Notes: generated by a model from the sequence alone, not told the origin. A stretch of 63,838 bases of DNA from JABWAM01 sp964653025 (GCA_964653025.1 CAZZBZ010000008.1:1-63838); one strand, 5' to 3'; numbered from the stretch's first letter, positions 9,395 to 18,213 are shown. Translations and numbers: made by a program.

Positions 9395-9467
9395 ATCCGT
9401 CCCGCGACTGCGGAATCCGTGGCTTCCCCGGGTTGCTTCGGCGCCGGGGCTGTGTTTCATTGCTCCC

Positions 9468-10424
9468 GTGCCGAACGACGCCCTCCTCCTCGCCGACCTC
9501 TCGTCCCGTGGACGCTTGCGCGTCTCGGGTGAGGACCGCCTCCGTTTCCTTAACGGCCAGTTCAGCAACGATCTCCACGCCCTGAAGCCATTCGATGGCT
9601 GTTACGGGGTCTTCCCCGACGCAAAGGGGCGCGTCCGCGCGGACGCGGTCGTCCTCAACCCCGGCCCCTGCCTGCTCGTGGACAGCGAGCCCGGAACCGC
9701 CGAGACCCTCGCCGCGGAACTGGAGCGCTTCGTCATCGCCGACGATGTCGCGATCGAGCCAGCCGTTGACCCGTGGCGGGTCCTCGCGCTGGTCGGTGGC
9801 GATGCGCCCCGCGCGTTCGTGGAGGCCGGTTTTGCCTCCGAGCCGCCTGCGCGCCTTTTCACAATGACCCCTTTGATGGGTGGAGACTGGGAGGCAGGTT
9901 TTGCGTTCCGGAGCCGTCGTGCCGCTGTCCCCTCCTTCGATCTCTGGCTGCCCTCCGCCATGGCGGTGGCGAACGAACGTCGCATCGAGGAGGCGGTTCG
10001 GCGCCTCGGCGGGCGTCGCGCGGAGGGGGACGACCTGGAAGTTCTCCGCATCGAGGCCGGCATTCCCCGCTTTGGGGCGGAGATCGACTGCGCGACCCTT
10101 CCGCAGGAAGCCGGGCTCGAGGAGGTGGCGATCAGCTTTCACAAGGGCTGCTACATTGGCCAGGAGGTCATCTCACGGATCAAGAGCGTCGGCCACGTGA
10201 ACCGTTCGCTCGTTCGGCTCCGCCTGCCCGCGAAGGCAAAGCCCGGCGACGCCCTCTGCCGTGGGGAGCGGGAAGCGGGGCGACTCGGGAGCGCGGTCCT
10301 CTCCCCGCGCCACGGACCGATCGGCCTCGCCATCGTTCGACGGGAGGCTGCGGCCCCCGGCACCCACCTCTCGCTCCCGTCGGGCGAGGCCGAGGTGGTC
10401 GGCAAGTTTGGTTCCTCCCCATGA
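9468..10424 (+). CDS. ygfZ: folate-binding protein YgfZ/GcvT-like, Fe-S cluster repair
   Basis: YgfZ-type proteins bind tetrahydrofolate and help maintain or assemble certain Fe-S enzymes. The diagnostic KGCYIGQEVISR motif is present near residue 228, and the N-terminal half has the GcvT-like fold signature (SGEDRLRFLNGQFSND). The GTG at 9468 (VPNDALLLADLSSRG) was chosen because the in-frame residues upstream derive from a REP-like repeat; an ATG at 9390 is the alternative. It overlaps the next gene by ATGA and heads a three-gene unit. The presence of an Fe-S maintenance gene fits the Fe-S-rich hydrogenase encoded 11 kb away, but that link is only an inference. Confidence 0.9.
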   Translation: MPNDALLLADLSSRGRLRVSGEDRLRFLNGQFSNDLHALKPFDGCYGVFPDAKGRVRADAVVLNPGPCLLVDSEPGTAETLAAELERFVIADDVAIEPAVDPWRVLALVGGDAPRAFVEAGFASEPPARLFTMTPLMGGDWEAGFAFRSRRAAVPSFDLWLPSAMAVANERRIEEAVRRLGGRRAEGDDLEVLRIEAGIPRFGAEIDCATLPQEAGLEEVAISFHKGCYIGQEVISRIKSVGHVNRSLVRLRLPAKAKPGDALCRGEREAGRLGSAVLSPRHGPIGLAIVRREAAAPGTHLSLPSGEAEVVGKFGSSP

Positions 10425-11209
10425 GCCACGACGAACTTCTCTCCCTCCTCGCGGGGCTTGGCCTGCCGGAATCGAACCGCGCCCACATGGCCTTGCACGC
10501 GGAGAAGCGCGCCCGACAACTTGCCGCGGAACGGGGCATCCCCGAGGGGGAAGCCCTCGCCCAGGTCGTGCGCCTGCTGCGTGAAGGCTGGGCGGGTCGC
10601 GCAGGGGACCCGTCGGGCCCGATCCAGCCGTGGCCCATCCTCGGTTCGCGCCCGATGCACGACTACACGATCTTCCAGACACGCACCGAGCGCGTGCGCT
10701 CGCCGAGGACGGGAGAGGAGCACGACATCTACCTCCTGACGGGCCCCGACTGGGTGAACATCCTCGCGATCACCCCCGCGCGCGAGGTGGTGCTGGTGCA
10801 GCAGTACCGTTACGGGAGCCGCCAGGTGATGTGGGAAATTCCCGGCGGCCTCATGGAACCGGGCGAGGCGCCCGCCGCGGCGGGCGCGCGGGAACTCCTC
10901 GAGGAAACCGGCTACGCAGGCGACCCTCCCGTGGCCCTCGCGAAGATCTCCCCGAACCCGGCCTTCCAGACGAACACCTGCCACACGGTGCTCGTCCTGA
11001 ACGCCCACCTGGTGCAGACTCCCTCCCTCGATGGGATGGAGGACATCGCGGTGAAACTGGTGCCTGAGGAGGAGTTCTCCGCGATGGTGGCCGACGGGCG
11101 GATCTCCAACGCCCTCGTGGCCGTGGCCGAACTCTGGCGCCGCCTCTGGCGCGAGGGCCGCCTCGGCCCATCGGAAAACCCAACCAACCCCAGATCCCCG
11201 AGAAAATGA
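10421..11209 (+). CDS. NUDIX hydrolase, ADP-ribose pyrophosphatase-like
   Basis: The C-terminal two thirds form a NUDIX domain with the box GGLMEPGE..RELLEETGY (about residues 143-165), which binds Mg2+ for hydrolysis of nucleoside diphosphate derivatives. The strand pattern before it (VVLVQQYRYG...MWEIPGG) is typical of ADP-ribose/NudF-type enzymes. The first 65 residues look like a small helical region similar to tRNA-synthetase or regulator leaders (GLGLPESNRAHMALH) and are not part of the NUDIX fold. The 262-residue product starts at the ATG that overlaps the ygfZ stop and ends overlapping the next ATG, so the three genes are translationally coupled. Confidence 0.88.
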   Translation: MSHDELLSLLAGLGLPESNRAHMALHAEKRARQLAAERGIPEGEALAQVVRLLREGWAGRAGDPSGPIQPWPILGSRPMHDYTIFQTRTERVRSPRTGEEHDIYLLTGPDWVNILAITPAREVVLVQQYRYGSRQVMWEIPGGLMEPGEAPAAAGARELLEETGYAGDPPVALAKISPNPAFQTNTCHTVLVLNAHLVQTPSLDGMEDIAVKLVPEEEFSAMVADGRISNALVAVAELWRRLWREGRLGPSENPTNPRSPRK

Positions 11210-11487
11210 AATCCGCCTACGAACTCAGCATGGAACGGCTCCAGAAGCAGAGCCCCTCCGCCTCCAAGCCCCTCAGCGCCTCGCAGAAAAACCGCCTCGC
11301 CGATCTCGACTCCCTCTATCGATCGAAGATCGCGGAAAGGGAAATCGCCCTGAAGCCGCAGATCGAAGAGGCGCGCTTCGGAGAGGATCCCGCGAAGCTC
11401 GAAGCCCTGGAGAAGGAACTCCGGGAGGTCATCGGCTCCCTCCGCGAGAAACTCGAGAGCGAAAAAGAGAAGGTCCGCGCAGGCTGA
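11206..11487 (+). CDS. small coiled-coil protein of unknown function
   Basis: A 93-residue, highly charged protein with no recognisable enzymatic motif. After a Ser/Pro/Lys-rich start it is continuous amphipathic helix (LADLDSLYRSKIAEREIALK, then EALEKELREVIGSLREKLESE), so a coiled coil or helical hairpin is likely. There is no signal peptide or cysteine. Its ATG overlaps the NUDIX stop (ATGA), and that conserved-looking spacing is the main reason to accept it as a real gene. Confidence 0.65.
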   Translation: MKSAYELSMERLQKQSPSASKPLSASQKNRLADLDSLYRSKIAEREIALKPQIEEARFGEDPAKLEALEKELREVIGSLREKLESEKEKVRAG

Positions 11488-11513
11488 TTCTCACGGACGC
11501 ACGATATCGGACC

Positions 11514-12353
11514 TTACAAGCTCGCGACGGTGCGGTGATAGGCGTAGAGGGCCTCGAGCTCGTCGAGCGTCGACATCACTGCGGCTGAAGGTTTCCGCCC
11601 GAGCGTGCAGGGCACGATTTCGAGGAGGCTGTTCGTTAAGAAAATCCCATTTGCCCTTCGGCAGTCGGCGACGCGAATCTCCTTTTCCAGGACTCGGCGC
11701 CCCTCGCGCCGCGCGAGCTTGATGAGCTCGGCCCGGGTGATGCCGGGCAAGCACCCGCTGGAGAGTGGGGGGGTGACGAGCGCGCCGTCCTTGAGGAGGA
11801 AGACATTGCTCGCGGTCGCCTCGATCACGCGGCCGTGAGCATCGAGAAGGAGGGCCTCGTCGAAGCCCGCGCGCTCGGCCTCCAGCTTGGCGATCACATG
11901 GGGCAAGTAGCTGAGCGACTTGAGCGGGAGCGGGGCCACGGGTTTGGGGTGGAAGCGGAGCTTCCAGACCTCACGTTTGCGGGTAGCCACAGAGCGTTCG
12001 CGGGCGCAGATCGCGACCTGGGCCGTTCCCGCGCCGCGGGGGGAGAACCCAAGATAGCCCTCGCCGCGGGTGACGATGATGCGGGCGAAACCCTCGTGGA
12101 TCCGGTTGGTGAGGGCGACCTCGCGGGTGAAAATCTCGAGCTCGTCGCGGTTGAAGGGAATGCGGATGCCGAGGGTTTTCAGGCCCCGCGTCAGGCGACG
12201 GAGGTGTGCGGCGAGGCGGAAAAACTTACCCTGGTTGATGAGGACCGTCTCGAAGAGGCCGTCGCCGTAGAGTAGACCGCGGTCGAAGACGGAGATCGCG
12301 GCCCGGTCCTCGGGAACGAACCGACGGTTGAGGAAGACCACTTTCGTCGCCAT
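11514..12353 (-). CDS. class IV PLP aminotransferase (PabC/IlvE/Dat family)
   Basis: The 279-residue protein has the fold-type IV PLP pattern: an N-terminal SVFDRGLLYGDGLFET block (about residues 21-36), the PLP lysine in LPLKSLSYLP (about 145), and the phosphate-binding EATASNVFLLKDG block (about 178). Such proteins are branched-chain aminotransferases, D-amino-acid transaminases or 4-amino-4-deoxychorismate lyases. The short length and the KSLSYL lysine context lean towards the aminodeoxychorismate lyase/PabC side, but this cannot be settled from motifs alone. It stands alone, convergent with the NUDIX unit. Confidence 0.85.
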   Translation of the reverse strand: MATKVVFLNRRFVPEDRAAISVFDRGLLYGDGLFETVLINQGKFFRLAAHLRRLTRGLKTLGIRIPFNRDELEIFTREVALTNRIHEGFARIIVTRGEGYLGFSPRGAGTAQVAICARERSVATRKREVWKLRFHPKPVAPLPLKSLSYLPHVIAKLEAERAGFDEALLLDAHGRVIEATASNVFLLKDGALVTPPLSSGCLPGITRAELIKLARREGRRVLEKEIRVADCRRANGIFLTNSLLEIVPCTLGRKPSAAVMSTLDELEALYAYHRTVASL

Positions 12354-12425
12354 TCCAAAAGTGTGACACCCCGCCGCCCCTTCGCCAAGGGAAGAAAACC
12401 GCCGACCGATCGAAGAGGAACACGA

Positions 12426-13415
12426 TCACGCCGTGATCGCGTCGATCCGTTTCAACTCGTCGGAGGAGAAGTCGGGCTTCGCGAGGGCGGCGACGAGTTC
12501 CTCGACCTGGGCGACCTTGCTCGCGCCGGTGAGCGCGGAGGTCACCTCGGGGCGGCGCAGGACCCACGCCACCGCCATTTGGGCGAGGCTCTGCCCGCGC
12601 GCCTTCGCGATCTCGTTGAGCTTTCGGACCTTCACGAGCTTTTCCTCGGTCACGTGCTCGGGACGCAGAAAACCGTGCGGCTTGGAGGCACGGGAGCCCT
12701 CGGGGATGCCCTTGAGGTACTTGTCGGTGAGCAGCCCCTGTGCGAGCGGGAGGAAGGCGATGCAGCCGATCCCCTCCTCGTGCAGCGCGTCGAGAAGCCC
12801 CTCCTCCACCCCGCGGTGGAGAAGGTGGTAGGCAGGCTGGTGAATGAGGCAGGGCGTGCCGAGGTCGCGGAGGATCTTCGCCGCGCGTCGGGTATCGTCA
12901 GGCTTGTAGCTGGAGATGCCCGCGTAGAGCGCCTTCCCGGAGCGGACCGCGTGGTCGAGCGCGCCCATCGTCTCCTCGAGCGGGGTCTCGGGGTCGGGTC
13001 GGTGGTGATAGAAGATGTCCACGTACTCCACCCCCATCCGACGCAGCGACTGGTCGAGGCTTGCGAGGAGGTTCTTCCGCGAACCCCACTCGCCGTACGG
13101 CCCCGGCCACATGAGGAAGCCGGCCTTCGTCGAGATCACGAGTTCGTCGCGGTGCGCGGCGAGGTCCAACCGCAGGATCTTCCCGAAGTTCTCCTCGGCG
13201 GAGCCCGGCGGCGGGCCGTAGTTGTTGGCGAGATCGAAGTGGGTAATCCCGAGGTCGAAGGCCCGGCGGATGATCGCACGGCCGTTCTCGAACGCGTCCA
13301 CCCCGCCGAAGTTGTGCCAGAGGCCGAGCGAGAGGGTGGGGAGTTTCAACCCGCTCCGCCCGCAGCGGCGGTAGGGCATCGTCGAGTAGCGTCGGGGGTC
13401 GGGGGAATGGGGCAT
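12426..13415 (-). CDS. aldo/keto reductase, YghZ (L-glyceraldehyde 3-phosphate reductase) type
   Basis: The N-terminus (MPYRRCGRSGLKLPTLSLGL) and the block HFDLANNYGPPPGSAEENFG are characteristic of the YghZ/KCAB-like aldo/keto reductases. These use NADPH and a Tyr-Lys-Asp-His tetrad in a TIM barrel; Asp and Tyr (DLANNYG) and His (IFYHHRPD) are visible. The 329-residue length matches. The start at 13415 (MPHSPDPRRYSTM) is supported by similarity of the whole N-terminus to YghZ. Physiologically these enzymes reduce reactive aldehydes. A 7-bp periodic repeat array lies directly upstream. Confidence 0.9.
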   Translation of the reverse strand: MPHSPDPRRYSTMPYRRCGRSGLKLPTLSLGLWHNFGGVDAFENGRAIIRRAFDLGITHFDLANNYGPPPGSAEENFGKILRLDLAAHRDELVISTKAGFLMWPGPYGEWGSRKNLLASLDQSLRRMGVEYVDIFYHHRPDPETPLEETMGALDHAVRSGKALYAGISSYKPDDTRRAAKILRDLGTPCLIHQPAYHLLHRGVEEGLLDALHEEGIGCIAFLPLAQGLLTDKYLKGIPEGSRASKPHGFLRPEHVTEEKLVKVRKLNEIAKARGQSLAQMAVAWVLRRPEVTSALTGASKVAQVEELVAALAKPDFSSDELKRIDAITA

Positions 13416-13427
13416 GGGGAGGGACCG

Positions 13428-13532
13428 TGAGCGGCAAGTGGTGATTGGGGAGCGGGAAGAGGAGAAAGGGAGAAATCGGAAAACTGAGAAAAGGAGAGAG
13501 GTGGAGGAGACAGGATCGAGGGTCGGGTGTCG
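13428..13532. repeat. degenerate 7-bp tandem repeat array (about 15 units)
   Basis: Read in 7-base steps from 13428 the sequence is TGAGCGG, CAAGTGG, TGATTGG, GGAGCGG, GAAGAGG, AGAAAGG, then looser units, and near the end AGGATCG, AGGGTCG, GGTGTCG. The 7-base period persists to within a few bases of the stop codon of the neighbouring gene at 13539. The units resemble those at 44441-44475. It is a heptamer STRR-like element and not coding. Confidence 0.7.
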
Positions 13533-13538
13533 AGTGCG

Positions 13539-14057
13539 CTACCGCGCCTCTTGATACGCCTTGTTGAAGGCGGCCTCGGCGTTGACGCCGTAGGCGGCGA
13601 GGAAGCCGCTGCGAAACTCGGCGTAGGCGCTGCTCGGGCCGCGGACGAGATTGGCTCGCAGGTAGTTCACGAACTGATCCCACGTTGCCACCTCGTTCCT
13701 CAGGTCATGTGCCCAGTCGCGTCCTAGGCGGGCGGAACTCGCCTCGGATTCCATCACGGGCGCCGGTGCAGGGGTGTAGGAGGTTTCCCGCACGACCACC
13801 ACCCGTTGGGGCTCCACGTAGTATGGCTCATAGCGGGGATAGTAAACCAGCGGCGATGGATAATAGACCGGGGCGTACCGTGGGCGGAAGTAGCCTGGGG
13901 GCGAACAGTAGACCTGCCGCGGGGCGGGATACCCGGGACCGCAGGAACCGTAGGCGGGGAATCCGAACCCGACACTGACCCTTACCCCCGCACGTGCGGC
14001 TTGCGGGGAGAGGGCGGCAAGGCACAGTCCAAGTCCGAGGAGAGATGAGGTTTTCAT
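13539..14057 (-). CDS. secreted Tyr/Pro-rich protein of unknown function
   Basis: A 172-residue protein with a signal peptide (MKTSSLLGLGLCLAALSPQAARA). A Tyr/Pro/Gly-rich middle follows (repeated YYPxY and PRYxP patterns between residues 40 and 80), like low-complexity linkers of envelope proteins. The last 70 residues form a probable helical domain (WDQFVNYLRANL, FNKAYQEAR). I do not recognise a family. It has a good upstream promoter on the same strand and is divergent from the sensor kinase. Its stop touches the 7-bp repeat array. Confidence 0.7.
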   Translation of the reverse strand: MKTSSLLGLGLCLAALSPQAARAGVRVSVGFGFPAYGSCGPGYPAPRQVYCSPPGYFRPRYAPVYYPSPLVYYPRYEPYYVEPQRVVVVRETSYTPAPAPVMESEASSARLGRDWAHDLRNEVATWDQFVNYLRANLVRGPSSAYAEFRSGFLAAYGVNAEAAFNKAYQEAR

Positions 14058-14121
14058 GCGAAGTGGGAGTTGAGGTTTTGGGATGTTTCCGGTCGATCAA
14101 ACAAGGGGAACCGTCCAAAGT

Positions 14122-14149
14122 TTCGAACTTACCTACCGTTCGGTATAAT
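14122..14149 (+). promoter_or_regulatory. candidate promoter for the hybrid kinase gene
   Basis: TATAAT at 14144-14149 is a perfect -10 box, with TTCGAA at 14122-14127 in the -35 position at 16 bp spacing. It overlaps a back-to-back promoter on the other strand, so the two units may compete. Confidence 0.5.
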
Positions 14150-14169
14150 CGATTTGAAATGGATGTCAA
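14142..14169 (-). promoter_or_regulatory. candidate promoter for the Tyr/Pro-rich secreted protein
   Basis: On the minus strand TTGACA (14169-14164) is followed after 16 bp by TATACC (14147-14142). The expected transcript start is about 80 bases before the ATG at 14057. Its -10 shares bases with the TATAAT of the plus-strand promoter. Confidence 0.5.
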
Positions 14170-14230
14170 GCGGGAGCGCGGGAGGCACTCCTCTCAATGC
14201 CCCGGTGCCACGGTCAAACGGGCGCGCCCC

Positions 14231-14309
14231 GCCGTAGCGGCGCTACGGCCTCGCAGGCGGGCTGGGAGAAAAAAACCGACAGAGACGCCATGCGCCCTTG
14301 GCGGGCGCA
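14231..14309. repeat. two short hairpins in the leader of the kinase gene
   Basis: GCCGTAGCggcGCTACGGC (14231-14249) and TGCGCCCttggcGGGCGCA (14291-14309) are perfect palindromic stems. The second ends two bases before the GTG taken as the kinase start. They resemble the dispersed REP-like hairpins in this window and may instead influence translation initiation. Confidence 0.5.
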
Positions 14310-14311
14310 CC

Positions 14312-16792
14312 GTGACATTGGGACTTGTTCGCTTTCGGAAATACTCTATCAACTTAGTTTGTAGAAGGGTTTTTACGGTATTTGAACCTTACAGCATCGG
14401 TCCCCGGACCCGGGTCGGATGGGGGGTCGCCAATCTCCTATTGGTGGCGGCCTACTATGCCACCGGCAAGCTGGGCCTTTTCTTTGCTACCGCGCACGGC
14501 AACGTCACCCTGATCTGGCTTCCCGCCGGTATTGTCCTGGCCGCTCTCATGGCCTGGGGCTGGCGCTGCATCCCCGGCATCATGCTGGGGGCCCTGCTGA
14601 CGAATTTTATCTCAAGCAACTCGCCCGTCTTTGCCGTGGCCGCGATGATGGGGAGCACCCTCTCGGCGATCGCCGGCGCCCTGTTACTTCGGGGGGTGAT
14701 CGGGTTTCACCGAGAAATGGACCGGGTGATGGACATGCTGGGCCTGGTCGGTCTCGCCTCGGCCCTCGCGACGATGCTCGCCGCCACCCTCGGGGTCGCG
14801 GGATTCTGCGCGGCCGGGTTCATGCCGTGGCATGACTACCGCGAGCTCTGGTGGCGTTGGTGGGTGGGGGACGCGATGGGCGTGCTCATGGTGGCCCCGC
14901 TGCTCTTCACACTGAGGATTACGAAGGTCCGGGGGGTGCGTTGGCGCCCCGTGATCCAGCTCGTGGCGATCCTTTTGGGCGGACTGGTCTGCAGCACCCT
15001 CGCCTTTATCGAGGGAAACCTGATGGAAAGTCGCCTGGCCATGCTTTTGGCGCTGCCGTTCATGGTCCTCGCGGCCTTCCGGTTCGGGCCTTCCGGGGTG
15101 GCCATGGTGAACTTCGTCGTCGCGGCCGCCGCCGCCACGCAGATCGCCCGGTCCACCCCGCGGCTGGATCCCCGCTGGATGGACGAACCGATGACCATCC
15201 TCTGGTTCTTCATGGTCGTCTGCGGGATCACGGCCCAGGTCATCGCCTCCGCGTTGCGGCAACGGCAGCGGTCCGAGGAGCTTTTTCGGTCGCTCGTGGA
15301 AACGTCCCCGGATGGGATCACCATCATGGACATGGAGGGGCGCCTCACGTTTGTGTCCCCGAGGACGGCCGCGATGTTCGGGCACGGGAGCCCCGGCAAC
15401 ATGCTCGGGAGGAATATTCTCGATCTCTTCGCGCCGGATTCCCGCGAACAGGGAATCCTCCTCCAACAGCAGTTGCGCCGCGGCCAGCCGGTAAATGCTG
15501 CCGAACACTCGGCGGTGAGGGCGGATGGCGCCTGCTTTTGGGCCGAAAGCTCCGGCCAGGTGCTGCGAGATGCCGATGGCAAGCCGAGCGCCATGTTCCT
15601 CATCACACGAAACATCACGGACCGAAAACGCCTCGAACAGGAGTGGCACCAGGCCCAGAAAATGGAGGCCATCGGACGCCTCGCGGGCGGCGTGGCCCAC
15701 GATTTCAACAATCTCCTCATGGTTATCGGGGGACAGGCCCGCCTCCTCCTCCGCAACCTCACCGCGCAGGATCCCGGATGGAAGCGTGCCGAGGCCATCC
15801 GCCAGGCGGCCAATCGCGCCGCGGGGATCACGCGGCAGTTGCTCACCCTCGGTCGCAAGCAGAGGGTCCAGGTCGTCCCGGTCAGCTTGGGCGCCCTCCT
15901 CGCCGAAATCTCATCCCTGCTCCACAATGTCGTGGGCGAGAAAGTTCGCCTGGCCCTGATTCCCCCGCTCAGGACGGTGGTCGTCCAGGTCGACCCCATG
16001 CAGCTCCAGCAGGTGCTGATCAATCTCGTGGTCAACGCCCGGGACGCCGTTTCCGAAGGGGGATCCATCTCCGTCGAGACGGAAACCCTCTCGATCGCCG
16101 AGGCCGATCCTCTCCATGGAAAACTGCCCACAGGCGACTATGTGGCCATCCATGTCCGGGACAATGGACACGGCATGGGCGCCGAGGTCAAAGCCCACCT
16201 ATTTGAACCCTTCTTCACCACAAAGAAGGACGGAAAGGGAACGGGGTTGGGGCTTTCCACCGCCTACGGGATCATCCGCCAGTTCGGGGGGCACATCTCG
16301 GTCCAGAGCGAAACCGAGAAGGGTGCCACCTTCAGCGTGGTGTTACCGCTCTCCAGGGAAGCCCCCCTGTCCTTGCGCCCCGAGGGAGGCGTCCACCCCC
16401 TGCCTGCCTCGAAGGTGGGGGAGGGGAAAACCATCCTTCTTGTGGAAGATGATCCCAACGTGCGCCCGGTGATCCGGGAGATGCTGGAATACCATGCCTT
16501 CCGCGTGGTCGAGGCCGGCAATGGTCAGGAGGCTCTGGATCTCCTCCGATCCTCTTCCAAAAAGGTGGACCTCGTGCTCAGCGACGTGGTCATGCCCGGA
16601 ATAAACGGCGACCAACTTGCGGAAATCGTGGGGCAGACCTGGCCCGACCTGCGAGTGATCCTGATGTCCGGCTATGCCAGCGACGTGATCCGCAGTGGTG
16701 ACCTCATCCGCAAGGGGCACCTACTCCTCGCGAAACCCCTGGATGAAGAGGCTCTCCTCAGCCAGATTCGGGCGATCCTCTCGCCCCGCTAG
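14312..16792 (+). CDS. membrane hybrid sensor histidine kinase (MASE1-PAS-HisKA-HATPase-REC)
   Basis: The N-terminal 270 residues are a multi-spanning MASE1 sensor domain (ATGKLGLFFATAHGNVTLIW, then several hydrophobic spans). A PAS domain follows (LFRSLVETSPDGITIMD, about 300-420). The kinase core has the phospho-acceptor H-box (GRLAGGVAHDFNNLL), N-box (NLVVNARDAV), G1 (DNGHGMG) and G2 (GTGLGLSTAYG). A C-terminal receiver ends the protein, with the acceptor Asp in LVLSDVVMPG. It is therefore a phosphorelay protein with no output domain of its own. The start is uncertain: I took the GTG at 14312, because the ATG at 14159 would add a repeat-derived, basic, non-conserved leader. No response regulator gene is adjacent. 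Confidence 0.9.
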   Translation: MTLGLVRFRKYSINLVCRRVFTVFEPYSIGPRTRVGWGVANLLLVAAYYATGKLGLFFATAHGNVTLIWLPAGIVLAALMAWGWRCIPGIMLGALLTNFISSNSPVFAVAAMMGSTLSAIAGALLLRGVIGFHREMDRVMDMLGLVGLASALATMLAATLGVAGFCAAGFMPWHDYRELWWRWWVGDAMGVLMVAPLLFTLRITKVRGVRWRPVIQLVAILLGGLVCSTLAFIEGNLMESRLAMLLALPFMVLAAFRFGPSGVAMVNFVVAAAAATQIARSTPRLDPRWMDEPMTILWFFMVVCGITAQVIASALRQRQRSEELFRSLVETSPDGITIMDMEGRLTFVSPRTAAMFGHGSPGNMLGRNILDLFAPDSREQGILLQQQLRRGQPVNAAEHSAVRADGACFWAESSGQVLRDADGKPSAMFLITRNITDRKRLEQEWHQAQKMEAIGRLAGGVAHDFNNLLMVIGGQARLLLRNLTAQDPGWKRAEAIRQAANRAAGITRQLLTLGRKQRVQVVPVSLGALLAEISSLLHNVVGEKVRLALIPPLRTVVVQVDPMQLQQVLINLVVNARDAVSEGGSISVETETLSIAEADPLHGKLPTGDYVAIHVRDNGHGMGAEVKAHLFEPFFTTKKDGKGTGLGLSTAYGIIRQFGGHISVQSETEKGATFSVVLPLSREAPLSLRPEGGVHPLPASKVGEGKTILLVEDDPNVRPVIREMLEYHAFRVVEAGNGQEALDLLRSSSKKVDLVLSDVVMPGINGDQLAEIVGQTWPDLRVILMSGYASDVIRSGDLIRKGHLLLAKPLDEEALLSQIRAILSPR

Positions 16793-16813
16793 TCCCATGC
16801 CGCTGTCCCTCGC

Positions 16814-18052
16814 ATGAGCCCCATGCGGATCATTGTCGTCGGCGGGGGCGCTGCCGGATTTTTCGCGGCGATCGCTGGCGCGGAGGCCGCGCCGGATGCG
16901 GAGGTGACCCTGCTTGAGCGGGGGGCCGGGTTTCTCGAAAAGGTCCGGATCTCCGGCGGCGGGCGCTGCAACGTCACCCATGCCTGTTTCGACCCGCGCG
17001 AACTCGCCACCCGCTACCCCCGCGGCGGGCGTGCCCTCATCGGCCCGCTGGGGCGCTTCGGGCCCCGGGAAACCGTCTCGTGGTTCGAGTCCCGCGGCGT
17101 CCCGCTCAAGACGGAAAAGGACGGGCGGATGTTTCCTGCCACGGACTCGTCGCGGACGATCATGGATTGCCTTCTCGCCGCCGCGCAGGCGGCCGGCGTG
17201 AAGCGGTTCCTCCACCGCGGGGTGGATCGCGCGGCGAAAGGTGCCACAGGCGGGTTCGACCTCGCCCTTTCCGATGGCTCGACGCTTTCCTGCGACCGCC
17301 TGCTGCTCGCGACCGGCGGGGCGCGCATGGCCGTGGGCGCGACGCTCGCGGTCTCCCTTGGCCACACGCTGGAACCCCCCGTTCCCTCGCTCTTTGCGTT
17401 CCAGGTCGAAAGCTCATGGCTGCGCGGGTTGGCCGGCGTTTCCGTGGAGTCCGCCGAGATATCCGTGCCGGATGAAGGACTCTCCGAGCGCGGCCCCGTG
17501 CTCGTTACGCACTCGGGGCTGAGCGGGCCGGCGGTCCTCCGCCTCTCCGCCTGGGGTGCGCGCAAGCTCCACGCCCTCGACGACCGGTTCCCCCTGCGCG
17601 TGAACTGGTTGCCGGGGCTCACGGCGGAAGCCGTGGCCGCGGTACTGCGCTCGGGGCGGGACCGCCACCCGGCGCGCCTTGTCACGAGCGCCCCGATCCC
17701 CCCGTTGCCGGCGCGCCTCTGGGAGAAACTTTGCCTCGCCGCCCGCATCGGGGCCGACACGCGCTGGGCCGCATTCTCCGCCCCGGCACAGCGCGCCCTT
17801 GTCGCACAGTTGATGCGTAGCGAGGTCCCTGTGACCGGCAAGAGCCTTAACAAGGAGGAGTTCGTCACCTGCGGCGGCGTGCGCCTCGCCGAGGTGGACT
17901 TTCGCACGATGGAAAGCCGCGTCTGCCCGGGGCTTCACCTCGCCGGGGAACTCCTCGACGTGGATGGGCTCACCGGCGGCTTCAACTTCCAGGCTGCGTG
18001 GACCACCGGATGGATTGCCGGAAGGTCCATGGCCGGCGCCGCGGGCCATTGA
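16814..18052 (+). CDS. BaiN/YhiN (HI0933)-family flavoprotein
   Basis: The 412-residue protein opens with the dinucleotide-binding motif IIVVGGGAAGFFAAI. It then has the family-specific GxGRCN block (RISGGGRCNVTHACFDP, about residue 45) and a C-terminal FAD-contact segment (ELLDVDGLTGGFNFQAAW). Members are NAD(P)/FAD-dependent oxidoreductases, including BaiN implicated in bile-acid dehydroxylation and YhiN of unknown role, so the substrate cannot be named. It starts 21 bp after the kinase gene, at an ATG giving MSPMRIIVV; the second ATG three codons later is equally good. Confidence 0.9.
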   Translation: MSPMRIIVVGGGAAGFFAAIAGAEAAPDAEVTLLERGAGFLEKVRISGGGRCNVTHACFDPRELATRYPRGGRALIGPLGRFGPRETVSWFESRGVPLKTEKDGRMFPATDSSRTIMDCLLAAAQAAGVKRFLHRGVDRAAKGATGGFDLALSDGSTLSCDRLLLATGGARMAVGATLAVSLGHTLEPPVPSLFAFQVESSWLRGLAGVSVESAEISVPDEGLSERGPVLVTHSGLSGPAVLRLSAWGARKLHALDDRFPLRVNWLPGLTAEAVAAVLRSGRDRHPARLVTSAPIPPLPARLWEKLCLAARIGADTRWAAFSAPAQRALVAQLMRSEVPVTGKSLNKEEFVTCGGVRLAEVDFRTMESRVCPGLHLAGELLDVDGLTGGFNFQAAWTTGWIAGRSMAGAAGH

Positions 18053-18092
18053 TCCGCCCTTCCCGTCCGAAACGATGAGGTTGAACGCATCC

Positions 18093-18159
18093 GGCGCGAG
18101 CCGCGCCTCCCACATACGGAGAGATGAGTCCGTTCATTGTGGGAGGCGTGGCTCGCGCC
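18093..18159. repeat. palindromic element with 22-bp arms
   Basis: GGCGCGAGCCGCGCCTCCCA starts the left arm (18093-18114). The right arm (18138-18159) is its reverse complement with one mismatch, and the spacer is 23 bp. It lies between two converging genes and could act as a bidirectional terminator. The same design with different sequence recurs at 33210-33278 and 32232-32292. Confidence 0.75.
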
Positions 18160-18213
18160 GATCTTGGGAGGCAACCCCCTGTGTTCTTACCAAGAAATCT
18201 GTCGTGCCTCCCC

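Noticed and set aside
13428..13532. Heptamer arrays as possible CRISPR or minisatellite genes
   Set aside because: The units are 7 bp and degenerate, with no spacers, and no cas genes are present.
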